This document shows, piece by piece, positions 8,689-16,508 of a stretch of 32,805 nucleotides of DNA. This stretch comes from Rhodocyclales bacterium (GTDB taxonomy: Bacteria; Pseudomonadota; Gammaproteobacteria; Burkholderiales; Rhodocyclaceae). The first letter of the stretch is position 1, and every line of letters starts with the position of its first letter. Made by a program: the position numbers and the translations under genes. The DNA is taken from the NCBI GenBank assembly GCA_026399415.1, contig JAPLQZ010000012.1, forward strand, positions 1 through 32,805, read 5' to 3'. Under the pieces are notes generated by a model. That model had not been told where the DNA came from. It did no database searches and worked only from the letters and a program-made list of their open reading frames with translations.

Positions 8689-9338
8689 TCAGGATGCGCG
8701 GACAACGCCGCGCTCGATGCGATAAGCCAGGTCCACCAGTTCGGCGCTGTGCGTGTCGTCCGATTCGGAGAGAATGATCGACAGACCTTCCTGCCGCAGG
8801 CCGCCGATAACCTCGACAAGGCGGCGCGAAAGCACCGGCGCCACCCCTTCGAAAGGCTCGTCGAGCAGCAACAGCTTGTTCCCCGGCATCAGGGCGCGGG
8901 CCAGGGCCACCAGCTTCTGCTGGCCTCCGGAAAGCTGCATGGCGCGCCGCGTACGGAATTCGAGCACCTCCGGCATCAGCCCGTAGATCCATTCGAGGCG
9001 AGTGGCCGCCTCACGGATTCCGTTGGCCCAGGCCGGCAGAAGAACGTTTTCCTCGACGGTCAGGGCGGGAATCAGGCGCCGATCTTCCGGCATGTAGCTG
9101 ATGCCGCGGCGGGCCAGGGCATATGGCGCCAACAACTGGAGATCCTCGCCGTCGGCGGCGAGGCGGGCGGCATGGCGGGGCATCAGGCCCATGATGGCGC
9201 GCATCAGCGTGGTCTTGCCGGCGCCGTTGCGGCCGATGAGGCCGACCATCTTGCCCGCCGGCACTTCCAGCGAGACATCGCGCAGGACAGGGATGCGGTC
9301 GATGGCGACGTTAAGCGAGCGAACTTCAAGGGCGGCGT

Positions 9339-9342
<4 letters not shown>
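8689..9342 (-). CDS. livF: Branched-chain amino acid-type ABC transporter ATPase LivF
   Basis: One of two cytoplasmic ATPases that power the importer. It has Walker A GRNGAGKTT (residues about 37-45), the signature LSGGQQK and Walker B LLLLDEPFEG. At 217 residues it is somewhat shorter than the usual 230-240. The switch region after the Walker B, where LivF proteins normally read VEQN, is SESDDTHS here, an unusual composition at a catalytic position. The start overlaps the livG stop by four bases (ATGA). Liv-type transporters carry many substrates besides amino acids, including carboxylates and urea. Confidence 0.93.
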
Positions 9343-10118
<776 letters not shown>

Positions 10119-10125
10119 TGGACTA

Positions 10126-10200
10126 CCTTCCCCCAGCCCCCTGCCCAAGGCAGGGGGTGACGGTGGTTCGCCGCTGCGCGGCTCCGTATGTTGGCTGCGC
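10126..10200. repeat. Dispersed two-hairpin intergenic repeat, copy 1
   Basis: Located between livM and livG inside the operon. The first part is a perfect 9-bp stem, CCCCCTGCC (10137-10145) and GGCAGGGGG (10149-10157), with loop CAA. A 21-base block TGGTTCGCCGCTGCGCGGCTC (10164-10184), itself containing GCCGC/GCGGC, follows. The same layout, with the 21-base block identical, recurs at 27681-27752. The stem sequence differs between copies but pairing is kept, which suggests selection for structure or a mobile REP-like family. Confidence 0.8.
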
Positions 10201-10229
10201 CCCCCTTGGGGCGGCCCGGCGGGGGGCGC
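10197..10229. repeat. GC-rich inverted repeat directly after the livM stop
   Basis: Perfect 9-bp arms GCGCCCCCC (10197-10205) and GGGGGGCGC (10221-10229) with a 15-base loop, ending one base before the livM stop codon. On the minus strand it forms in the message right after livM and before livG. There is no T-run, so it may protect upstream mRNA or moderate expression of the ATPase genes rather than act as a full terminator. Confidence 0.6.
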
Positions 10230-11192
10230 TCATGCTTCCACCTCCCGCTTCCTGTCGCGCGCCACAAGGCTCCACAGCCCCTTGGGCAGGAACAGGATGA
10301 GGGCGAGCAGGATCACGCCCAGGGTCATCTGCCAGAAATGGGGCGCCTCCTGGATGGCGAAGGTACGGATCACCGAGAACACGATGGCGCCGATGAAGGG
10401 CGCCGCGACGTGGCCGGTACCGCCGAGAATGGCGATGAAGACGAACTCGCCCGAGGTGGTCCAGATCGCCATGTCGGGATCGATGTGGCCGCTAGCCAGA
10501 GCCGTCAGCCCGCCGCCGAGGGCAGAGACGCCGGCCGCCGCCACGTAGTTGACGAAGAGCACGCCCTGGGGCGAGATGCCGAGGAAGTCGACGCGAATCT
10601 CATTCTCGCGCACGGCCTCGGTGACGCGGCCCAGGCTGGAGACCATGAAGCGGTGAAAACCGATGGCCACGACAGCGGCAACGAGGACAGTGAGCAGATA
10701 CATGGTCCGCTTCCTCGCATCGCCTTCGGGTACCCAGCCGAGGAAACTGGGCGGTACCACGTTGAAGCCGTCGGTCGAACCCAGTGCGGAGGATTTGACC
10801 AGCACGCCGTAGAGAACCATTGACAGCGCCAGCGTCAGCATGGCGTAGAAAATTTCGCGGTAGCGCGTCAACAGCCAGCCGCAGGCGAGCGCCAGCAGGA
10901 TCGCGGCGACCGTCCCCAGTGCCAGCAGCGCAAAGGCATCGCCGATGCCCAGGTACTGGGCGGCGAGGCCGACCCCGTAGCCGCCGATGCAAAAGAACAG
11001 CGCCTGGCCGAATGACACCAGTCCGGCGCGCATCTGGATGACGACGCCGAGCACCACCAGCGCCTTGGCCAGGGCCAGCGTGAGCAGAAAGGCCAGCCAG
11101 GCCGGCATCAGCCACGCGCCGGCGGCGAAAACGGCTGCGGCCAACAGCAGCGCCGGTTCGGTCGGCGAGGAAAAGCAGTTGCGAAGGGACAT
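10230..11192 (-). CDS. livM: Branched-chain amino acid-type ABC transporter permease LivM
   Basis: Inner-membrane permease of the importer, 320 residues with about eight to ten hydrophobic segments starting at residue 13. Family marks include GLVSFGQALFFCIGGYG near residue 57, the cytoplasmic loop VTEAVRENEIRVDFLGIS, and ALGGGLTALASGHIDPD. The start codon follows the livH stop immediately (TGAATG), so the two permeases are translationally coupled and should form the heterodimeric channel. The C-terminal tail is short and basic (ARDRKREVEA). Confidence 0.94.
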   Translation of the reverse strand: MSLRNCFSSPTEPALLLAAAVFAAGAWLMPAWLAFLLTLALAKALVVLGVVIQMRAGLVSFGQALFFCIGGYGVGLAAQYLGIGDAFALLALGTVAAILLALACGWLLTRYREIFYAMLTLALSMVLYGVLVKSSALGSTDGFNVVPPSFLGWVPEGDARKRTMYLLTVLVAAVVAIGFHRFMVSSLGRVTEAVRENEIRVDFLGISPQGVLFVNYVAAAGVSALGGGLTALASGHIDPDMAIWTTSGEFVFIAILGGTGHVAAPFIGAIVFSVIRTFAIQEAPHFWQMTLGVILLALILFLPKGLWSLVARDRKREVEA

Positions 11193-12095
11193 TCAGATTC
11201 TCCTGGCCAGGGTCTGCCCGAACAGCCCTTGCGGACGGATGGCGAGCACCAGAAACATCACGCCGTAGATGACAAATAGCTCGAACTCCGGCGCGACATG
11301 GACCGCAAAGGAACGCGACAGGCCGACCAGGATGGCACCGGCGGCGGCGCCACCGATGCTGCCGAGGCCGCCGACCACGACCACGGCAAAAGCCAGCACG
11401 ATGACTTCGACGCCGATCCCCGGCGTGACGGAAATTGCCGGCGCCGTCAGTGCCCCGGCCAGCGCACCGAGCACCGAGCCGATGGCGAAGGTCGCGGCGA
11501 ACATCGCATTGACGTTGACGCCCATGGCAATCGCGATCTCGCGATCGTGAATGACCGCGCGCAGCAGGCGGCCCTTGTTGGTCCGGTTGAGCACGAACCA
11601 GGCGGCGAGTCCGACCAGAATGGAAACCGCGATCAGCACCAGGTCGTAGTTGGCAAAGCGCAAACTGCCACCGACTGCCGTCTGCCCGAGCAGCCGGTAG
11701 GGTTGGTAGGCGAAGTAGGGGTCGACGCCCCAGATCAGCTTGGTGGCATCTTCAAGAATCAACAGCAGCGCGTAGGTGACGATGACCATCAGGATTTCGT
11801 CGCGGCCATGCAGGAAGCGCAGCAAGCCCTTCTCGATAATGACGCCGACGATGGCGCCGGAGACCAGCGCGCAGCCGATCAGCAGCAAAAAACTCCAGTA
11901 GGGGTTGCCATGCTCGCCGGAGAAATACCAGCCCACCAGCGAGGCCGCGGAATAGGCGCCGATGGCGTAGAAACTGCCGTGCGCCATGTTGAGCACGCGC
12001 ATCACCCCGTAGATGATGGTCAGCCCTGCCGCCACCAGGAACAGCCACGAGGCATAGATCGCCCCGTCAATCAGGATCGCAAAAAAACTGGTCAT
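11193..12095 (-). CDS. livH: Branched-chain amino acid-type ABC transporter permease LivH
   Basis: Partner permease, 300 residues. ATG 12095 (MTSFFAILIDGAIYASWLF) is chosen because GGGAG lies just upstream, and the track's 14 extra residues are translated from an intercistronic hairpin. Family marks are GVMRVLNMAHGSFYAIGAY near residue 40 and the conserved loop LLRAVIHDREIAIAMGVN near residue 190, followed by GGLGSIGGAAAGAILVG. It is separated from the binding-protein gene by 71 bp with a strong stem-loop. Confidence 0.94.
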   Translation of the reverse strand: MTSFFAILIDGAIYASWLFLVAAGLTIIYGVMRVLNMAHGSFYAIGAYSAASLVGWYFSGEHGNPYWSFLLLIGCALVSGAIVGVIIEKGLLRFLHGRDEILMVIVTYALLLILEDATKLIWGVDPYFAYQPYRLLGQTAVGGSLRFANYDLVLIAVSILVGLAAWFVLNRTNKGRLLRAVIHDREIAIAMGVNVNAMFAATFAIGSVLGALAGALTAPAISVTPGIGVEVIVLAFAVVVVGGLGSIGGAAAGAILVGLSRSFAVHVAPEFELFVIYGVMFLVLAIRPQGLFGQTLARRI

Positions 12096-12106
12096 GAAAC
12101 TCCCTT

Positions 12107-12133
12107 CAGGGCGAGGCAAAATGCCTCGCCCTG
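12107..12133 (-). promoter_or_regulatory. Intercistronic stem-loop between binding-protein gene and livH
   Basis: A perfect 11-bp stem, CAGGGCGAGGC and GCCTCGCCCTG, with a 5-base loop (ATTTT on the minus strand), 33 bases after the binding-protein stop and just before the livH ribosome site. There is no T-run after it. Such structures in ABC operons commonly stabilise or partly terminate the message so that the periplasmic protein is made in excess over the membrane parts; that role here is inference. Confidence 0.75.
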
Positions 12134-12166
12134 CCACACGGATTACAGTCGATAGCTGGTCCTGGT

Positions 12167-13489
12167 CTAGTTACACTTGGCGCCCGGAAAACCCGCCTTG
12201 ATCCAGTCCGCGGCATTGCTGCCGTCCGGCGGCATCAGGCATTCGCCGGCATAGGTCTTGACCTTGGCGACGCTGGCCTTGCCTGACTTGGCATCGAACT
12301 GGTACTCGCCGAAGGAGACGCTCTGCACTGCCTGGTGACCCTTGGAGCGGGACATGATGACGGTGCCGCTGGGCGCTTCGAAGCTGAGCCCGGCCAGGCC
12401 TTGGACGATATTCTCGGCAGTGGGCATGGCGCCTGCTTTGGCGGTCTTCTCGGCGGCTGCCTTGAGGCCGAGGATGGCCTGCACCATCTTGTAGGCTGGG
12501 TAGGTCGGCGGCTCCTTGAACTGCGCCGTGAAGGCCGGGCGGAACCAGTCGTTGAGCGCGTTCTTCGGCGCGAACGCGCCGAAGGGGCCGCGGCCGCCAA
12601 TGACGGTGCCGTTGGGGACGTTGGCCTTGAAGTGCTCGACGCCGGTCTCGCCGGCGGTCAGCACGGCGACGGACTTGTCGAACAGGCCGCGGGCACCGCC
12701 TTGCAGCATCAGCGCTTCCATGTCGCCGCCCCAGAAGCTGGAGTGAATGAGATCCGGAGTGCTCACGGAAATGGCCGAAATTTCTGCGCCGTACTGGCCT
12801 TGTCCGAGCTTCGGCCACTGTTCCGAAACCACCTTGACTTCAGGTTTGATCTGCTTGAAGGCGAGGATGAAGTCATTCCAGGAATCCTGGCCCCACGCGT
12901 AGTTCTGCTGGATGCTGGCGACGCTCTTGACGTTCGGCCGCGTTTCAGCGATGTAGCGCGCCGCGGCGACGTTATCTACCACTGCGTCGAGGCCGGTGCG
13001 GAACAGGAACTTGGGATTCTTGACGGTTTCGAAAACCTTGGAGGTGCCACAGTCGAAGAAAATGGTCGGGACTCCCAGTTCCTCGACCGCCGGCGCGATG
13101 GCGATGCAATCGCCGGAGGATATGTAGCCGATCACGGCATCGACCTTCTGACGTTGCACGAGGTTGCGGAATTCTTCGGTCTGTTTGGTGGCGCCGCCGG
13201 CCTCGTCGATGATCACGGTTTCGATCTCGATACCGTTGATGCCCTTCTTGCCATAAGGAGCCGGCAGCTTGCCGGCATTGAGAGCCTCAACCGCGAGTTT
13301 GGCCGCATTCGCCGCCGGCACGCCGAATGGCCCCGCCGCCGCCCCGGACAGGAAGGTGACAATGCCGATCCGATACTTGCCGTTGTCGGCGGCAAGGGCG
13401 GAGGTCGAGACCGCTCCTGCCAAGGCAAGCGCGGCGGCGATGGCGGAAAGGCGAAAACTGGGGCGAGAGAACTGCGGCGAGGCTTGCAT
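12167..13489 (-). CDS. Periplasmic substrate-binding protein of the Liv-type transporter (LivK-like)
   Basis: A 440-residue secreted receptor, with a signal peptide ending at ALA-AD (about residue 34). The mature part begins with YRIGIVTFLSGAAAGPFG, the ligand-loop strand of Peripla_BP_6 proteins; the remainder (DEAGGATKQTEEFRNLVQRQKVDAVIG, WGQDSWNDFI, PTYPAYKMVQAI) fits this fold throughout. The ligand is unknown; most catabolic family members bind aromatic or aliphatic carboxylates rather than amino acids. GGAGT precedes ATG and the gap to the upstream binding-protein gene is 9 bp. Confidence 0.93.
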   Translation of the reverse strand: MQASPQFSRPSFRLSAIAAALALAGAVSTSALAADNGKYRIGIVTFLSGAAAGPFGVPAANAAKLAVEALNAGKLPAPYGKKGINGIEIETVIIDEAGGATKQTEEFRNLVQRQKVDAVIGYISSGDCIAIAPAVEELGVPTIFFDCGTSKVFETVKNPKFLFRTGLDAVVDNVAAARYIAETRPNVKSVASIQQNYAWGQDSWNDFILAFKQIKPEVKVVSEQWPKLGQGQYGAEISAISVSTPDLIHSSFWGGDMEALMLQGGARGLFDKSVAVLTAGETGVEHFKANVPNGTVIGGRGPFGAFAPKNALNDWFRPAFTAQFKEPPTYPAYKMVQAILGLKAAAEKTAKAGAMPTAENIVQGLAGLSFEAPSGTVIMSRSKGHQAVQSVSFGEYQFDAKSGKASVAKVKTYAGECLMPPDGSNAADWIKAGFPGAKCN

Positions 13490-13498
13490 GGACGACTC

Positions 13499-14881
13499 CT
13501 ATTGAGTTGGTATGGGTGGTGGGGCGGGACTTCCGGTGTCGCCGCGCGCACGAACGCGGCGGGAACGAACGAGGTCGAGTGGCGGCTGCAATTCTTCGGC
13601 GCGATACACGACCCAGCGGCCGAGCATGACCTTGGCCGGCGCAAAGGCACTGTTGGGCACGACCTCGCCGATGGCCTGGGCCTGGACGATCTGGTGGGTT
13701 TCCGCATCGATGTGGGACACATACCCCTCGGGGTCTTCCGGCAGGCTCAGGTGCAAGCCCTCGAGGGTGCGAATCAGTTGTTCGTTGCCGGCCCGTTTGC
13801 CGGCCAGCGCCAGCGCCCGGCCGATGGCCATGATTCCGGCATAGGCGCCTTCGGCCGCGTAGGTGGGGAAGCGCCCTTCGAGATGATGAAAATCGTCGAC
13901 GAACTTGCGGTTACGGGCGGTCTCCGGCCAGTTGTTGTGGTGCCGCGCGGAGAGGATCAGGCCGCTCGGAGCCTGCTCGCCGAGGGAAACGAGCACGTCG
14001 AAATTGCCGCCGGTATCGAAGTTGGCCAGCCGGGTCTTGTCGAGCAGACCGGAAGACAGCGCCTGCTTGAGGAAAGCGATGAAATCGCCGCCCCACAGCG
14101 CCGTCACGATGACGTCAGGTTTGGCTGCCTTCAGTTCGGCGATGTAGGCAGTGTAGTCGGGTTCATACAGGCGCGGCCAGAGGTGGCCGGCCATCTCGTA
14201 GCGGACGCCTTGACTGGCCATGGCATCTTCGAGATCGCGCCAGGCGATATGACCGTAATCGTAATCGGGTCCGATGAAGGCCATGCGTCGCCAGCCGCTG
14301 GTTTTCTGCAGATTGGCGAGATAGCGGGCGCCGGCCGCCATCGACGTGTAGGTGTCGTTGGAGACCCGAAAATAATGCCGGTGGAAATCCTCTATGGTCA
14401 GCCGTGATGATGCATGGTCGGTGCCGATCATGATTACCTGGCGCGCACGCGAGACGCGGCTGACGGCCTGGGCAACGCCGGAACTGACGACGCCGCAGAG
14501 AAAGCGCACTTTGTCGCGGGTGATGAAATTTTCAGCGATGCGCGTCGCCACCGACGCCTTGGAGCGGTCGTCCTCGACCAGAATGCGCAGCTTCGGGGCG
14601 GTGCCAGGTGGCAATTCGGCTGCCAGGTCGGCCAGGGCCAGCTTCATGCCGGCGATGCTGTCGCGGCCATAAATCGCCGCGCGTCCGGCGAGCGGAAACA
14701 TGCAGCCGACCGTGGCGTCGGCCGACCGTGGTGAAGCACCGAATTCGATGCGAGCCTGGCCAGAAATGGGCCAGGCGATTACCGCGAGGCCGATCGCCAG
14801 CCGAACTCGCCATGCGGCACATCGCCCGGCGGCGAGCAGCGGATCAGTAAGGTGCTTGCGGAAACAAAATGAAAACAACAT
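13499..14881 (-). CDS. Second periplasmic substrate-binding protein, first gene of the sigma-54 operon
   Basis: A 460-residue Peripla_BP_6-type protein. ATG 14881 is preferred over 14905 because GGAGGAGAAG lies directly before it. An atypically long leader (hydrophobic core LAIGLAVIAWPISGQA, about residues 30-45) precedes VGCMFPLAGRAAIYGRDSIAGMKLALADLA, the first strand and ligand loop. Middle parts (GWRRMAFIGPDYDYGHIAW, VIVTALWGGDFIAFLKQAL) are normal for the fold; the C-terminus is a proline-rich tail. It is not a close copy of the adjacent binding protein. Possible roles are a second ligand range for the same permease or a sensor partner for the nearby histidine kinase; neither is proven. 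Confidence 0.87.
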   Translation of the reverse strand: MLFSFCFRKHLTDPLLAAGRCAAWRVRLAIGLAVIAWPISGQARIEFGASPRSADATVGCMFPLAGRAAIYGRDSIAGMKLALADLAAELPPGTAPKLRILVEDDRSKASVATRIAENFITRDKVRFLCGVVSSGVAQAVSRVSRARQVIMIGTDHASSRLTIEDFHRHYFRVSNDTYTSMAAGARYLANLQKTSGWRRMAFIGPDYDYGHIAWRDLEDAMASQGVRYEMAGHLWPRLYEPDYTAYIAELKAAKPDVIVTALWGGDFIAFLKQALSSGLLDKTRLANFDTGGNFDVLVSLGEQAPSGLILSARHHNNWPETARNRKFVDDFHHLEGRFPTYAAEGAYAGIMAIGRALALAGKRAGNEQLIRTLEGLHLSLPEDPEGYVSHIDAETHQIVQAQAIGEVVPNSAFAPAKVMLGRWVVYRAEELQPPLDLVRSRRVRARGDTGSPAPPPIPTQ

Positions 14882-14963
14882 CTTCTCCTCCGATGGCTGG
14901 ATCATGACAGCGCCTATTGTGATTGTTAACGGCGGTGTTCACTGGCCAGCACGGGGAGGTATC

Positions 14964-14978
14964 GCAAGACATATGCCA
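14964..14978 (-). promoter_or_regulatory. Sigma-54 (RpoN) promoter of the transporter/dehydrogenase operon
   Basis: On the minus strand the sequence is TGGCATATGTCTTGC, matching TGGCAYR-N4-TTGC with the required ten bases between GG and GC. It would start transcription near 14952, giving a leader of about 70 bases before ATG 14881. Two palindromic activator sites lie upstream and the adjacent gene encodes a sigma-54 activator, so the assignment is well supported by context. Confidence 0.87.
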
Positions 14979-15076
14979 TGCGCTCGGGCCGCAAGGCGAA
15001 GCGCTTGCTGGACAAGCGAAGAGGAGTAATTCGAGAATGCAGCCCGTGGCCCGCGCGTTCAATACGGGCCTGAGGA

Positions 15077-15093
15077 TGAGCGGAAACCGCTCA
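15077..15093. promoter_or_regulatory. Upstream activator site 1 (17-bp palindrome)
   Basis: TGAGCGGAAACCGCTCA, a perfect palindrome of 7-bp arms around AAA. Its centre is about 133 bp upstream of the predicted start of the sigma-54 promoter, a normal enhancer distance. An identical copy lies 41 bp away, close to four helical turns, so both sites face the same side of the DNA. It is the likely operator of the Fis-type helix-turn-helix of the neighbouring regulator. Confidence 0.85.
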
Positions 15094-15117
15094 CGGGTGA
15101 TCGGCGTTAATTTGCCA

Positions 15118-15134
15118 TGAGCGGAAACCGCTCA
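15118..15134. promoter_or_regulatory. Upstream activator site 2 (17-bp palindrome, overlaps regulator stop codon)
   Basis: Second identical TGAGCGGAAACCGCTCA, centred about 174 bp upstream of the predicted start. Its last bases form the stop codon and the final codon of the regulator gene, so the operator and the coding end are fused. Confidence 0.85.
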
Positions 15135-16508
15135 AGCGATGCCAAGTCTTTGCAGGCGACGCTTGAAGGCATGCCTTGAGATACCGAGGTGATCCGCTGC
15201 ACGACCCTTGTGGCCGCCACACCGCTCGAGGGCGGAGAGAAGGAGATCGCGCTCAGTATCAGCGAGGGTAGTGCCGATGGATGCGCTGGTGCGACTGGAC
15301 GCTTCCGCATTTCCGGCAACCGTCGCTGCTTGATCGATCGGCCCGGTGACGGCAATCTCCGTTGGAAGATCCACGATGCCGATCTCCCGCCCCGGGAACA
15401 GGATGGTCAGGCGCTCGATCAGGTTTTTCAGCTCGCGCACATTGCCTGGCCAGCGATAGGCCGCCAGCAGTTTTCCCAGGGAGTCGGTAATCCGGATCGG
15501 CGCCACCCCTTCCTCGTGGGCATAGTGATGGGCGAAATGCTCCGCCAGCTGTACGGCATCGCCCCCTCTGGCGCACAGGGCGGGAACCTTCAGGCAAATG
15601 ACATTGAGGCGATAGTAGAGATCCTCGCGGAAGCGTCCGGCGCTTACCTCGGCGGACAGGTCGCGGTTCGTCGCAGCGACGACTCGGACATCGGCCTGCG
15701 CGGAACGTGTCGAGCCGATCGCCCGGTACTGGCCGTCTTCCAGAAAGTGCAGGAGCTTGGCCTGGAGGTTGAGCGGCATTTCCCCGATCTCGTCGAGGAA
15801 CAGCGTGCCCTTGTCGGCCAGACTGACCAGGCCAACGCGGCGCTGATGGGCGCCGGTGTAAGCACCTTTTTCCGCGCCGAACAGCTCGGCTTCGATCAAT
15901 TGTTCCGGCAGCGATGCGCAGTTGATCTCGATGAAGGCCCCGCCGGCACGAGCGCTACCGGCATGAATGGCCTTGGCGACGAGCGCCTTGCCGGTACCGG
16001 ATTCGCCCAGCACCAGAATGCGGGTGGCATTGCTGGCCGCAATGCGTTCGACGGTGGCGGCCAGTTCGCGCATCGCCGTACTTGCGCCGACCAGCCCGGT
16101 GTTGCGTAATGCGGCACGACGGTGAAAATCGATCTCGACAGCCATCTGGCCACGTTCGAGCACCGTGCGTATGGTGTGCAGCAGGTCATCGAGATCGAAG
16201 GGCTTGGTGAGGTAGTCTGCGGCTCCCATCTTGACGGCCTTCACCGCCGCCCGCGTGTCGCCGTGGGCCGAGATCATGATGACCTGTGGCGCGCCGTTGG
16301 TCCGCTGCATCGTTTCAAGGACTTCCAGCCCGGTCCGGTCGGGGAGGCGCAGATCGAGCAGCACCAGGTCGGGCCGCAACTCGGCCACGGCGTTCAATCC
16401 AGCCAGCGCGGTACCGGCTCCATGGACCGTGTAGCCTTCTTCTTCGAGCGCAAAGGACAGGGAACTGACGAGGCTGCTCTCGTCGTCAATGATCAGGATG
16501 GTTGGCAT
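15132..16508 (-). CDS. NtrC-family sigma-54-dependent response regulator
   Basis: A 458-residue activator that should switch on the operon downstream. The receiver domain (1-115) has acidic Asp8/Asp9, phospho-acceptor Asp52 ([10 protein letters not shown]) and Lys102 (LTKPF). The AAA+ domain (about 138-370) has Walker A GESGTGK (followed by Ala rather than the usual Glu), the sigma-54 contact loop GAYTGA (215-220), Walker [12 protein letters not shown] and [11 protein letters not shown] Fis-type helix-turn-helix closes the protein ([20 protein letters not shown]). The start overlaps the kinase gene by 16 bp, so the pair is co-expressed. Targets are very probably the two palindromes that begin at its own stop codon. 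Confidence 0.96.
   Translation of the reverse strand: MPTILIIDDESSLVSSLSFALEEEGYTVHGAGTALAGLNAVAELRPDLVLLDLRLPDRTGLEVLETMQRTNGAPQVIMISAHGDTRAAVKAVKMGAADYLTKPFDLDDLLHTIRTVLERGQMAVEIDFHRRAALRNTGLVGASTAMRELAATVERIAASNATRILVLGESGTGKALVAKAIHAGSARAGGAFIEINCASLPEQLIEAELFGAEKGAYTGAHQRRVGLVSLADKGTLFLDEIGEMPLNLQAKLLHFLEDGQYRAIGSTRSAQADVRVVAATNRDLSAEVSAGRFREDLYYRLNVICLKVPALCARGGDAVQLAEHFAHHYAHEEGVAPIRITDSLGKLLAAYRWPGNVRELKNLIERLTILFPGREIGIVDLPTEIAVTGPIDQAATVAGNAEASSRTSASIGTTLADTERDLLLSALERCGGHKGRAADHLGISRHAFKRRLQRLGIA

Noticed and set aside
12335-14407. 690-residue plus-strand ORF over the two binding-protein genes
   Set aside because: Antisense to two clearly recognised coding genes; composition and lack of domains are those of a high-GC shadow frame.
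15077-15134. CRISPR-like direct repeats
   Set aside because: Only two identical 17-bp units with 24 bp between, palindromic and next to a sigma-54 promoter; best read as operators.
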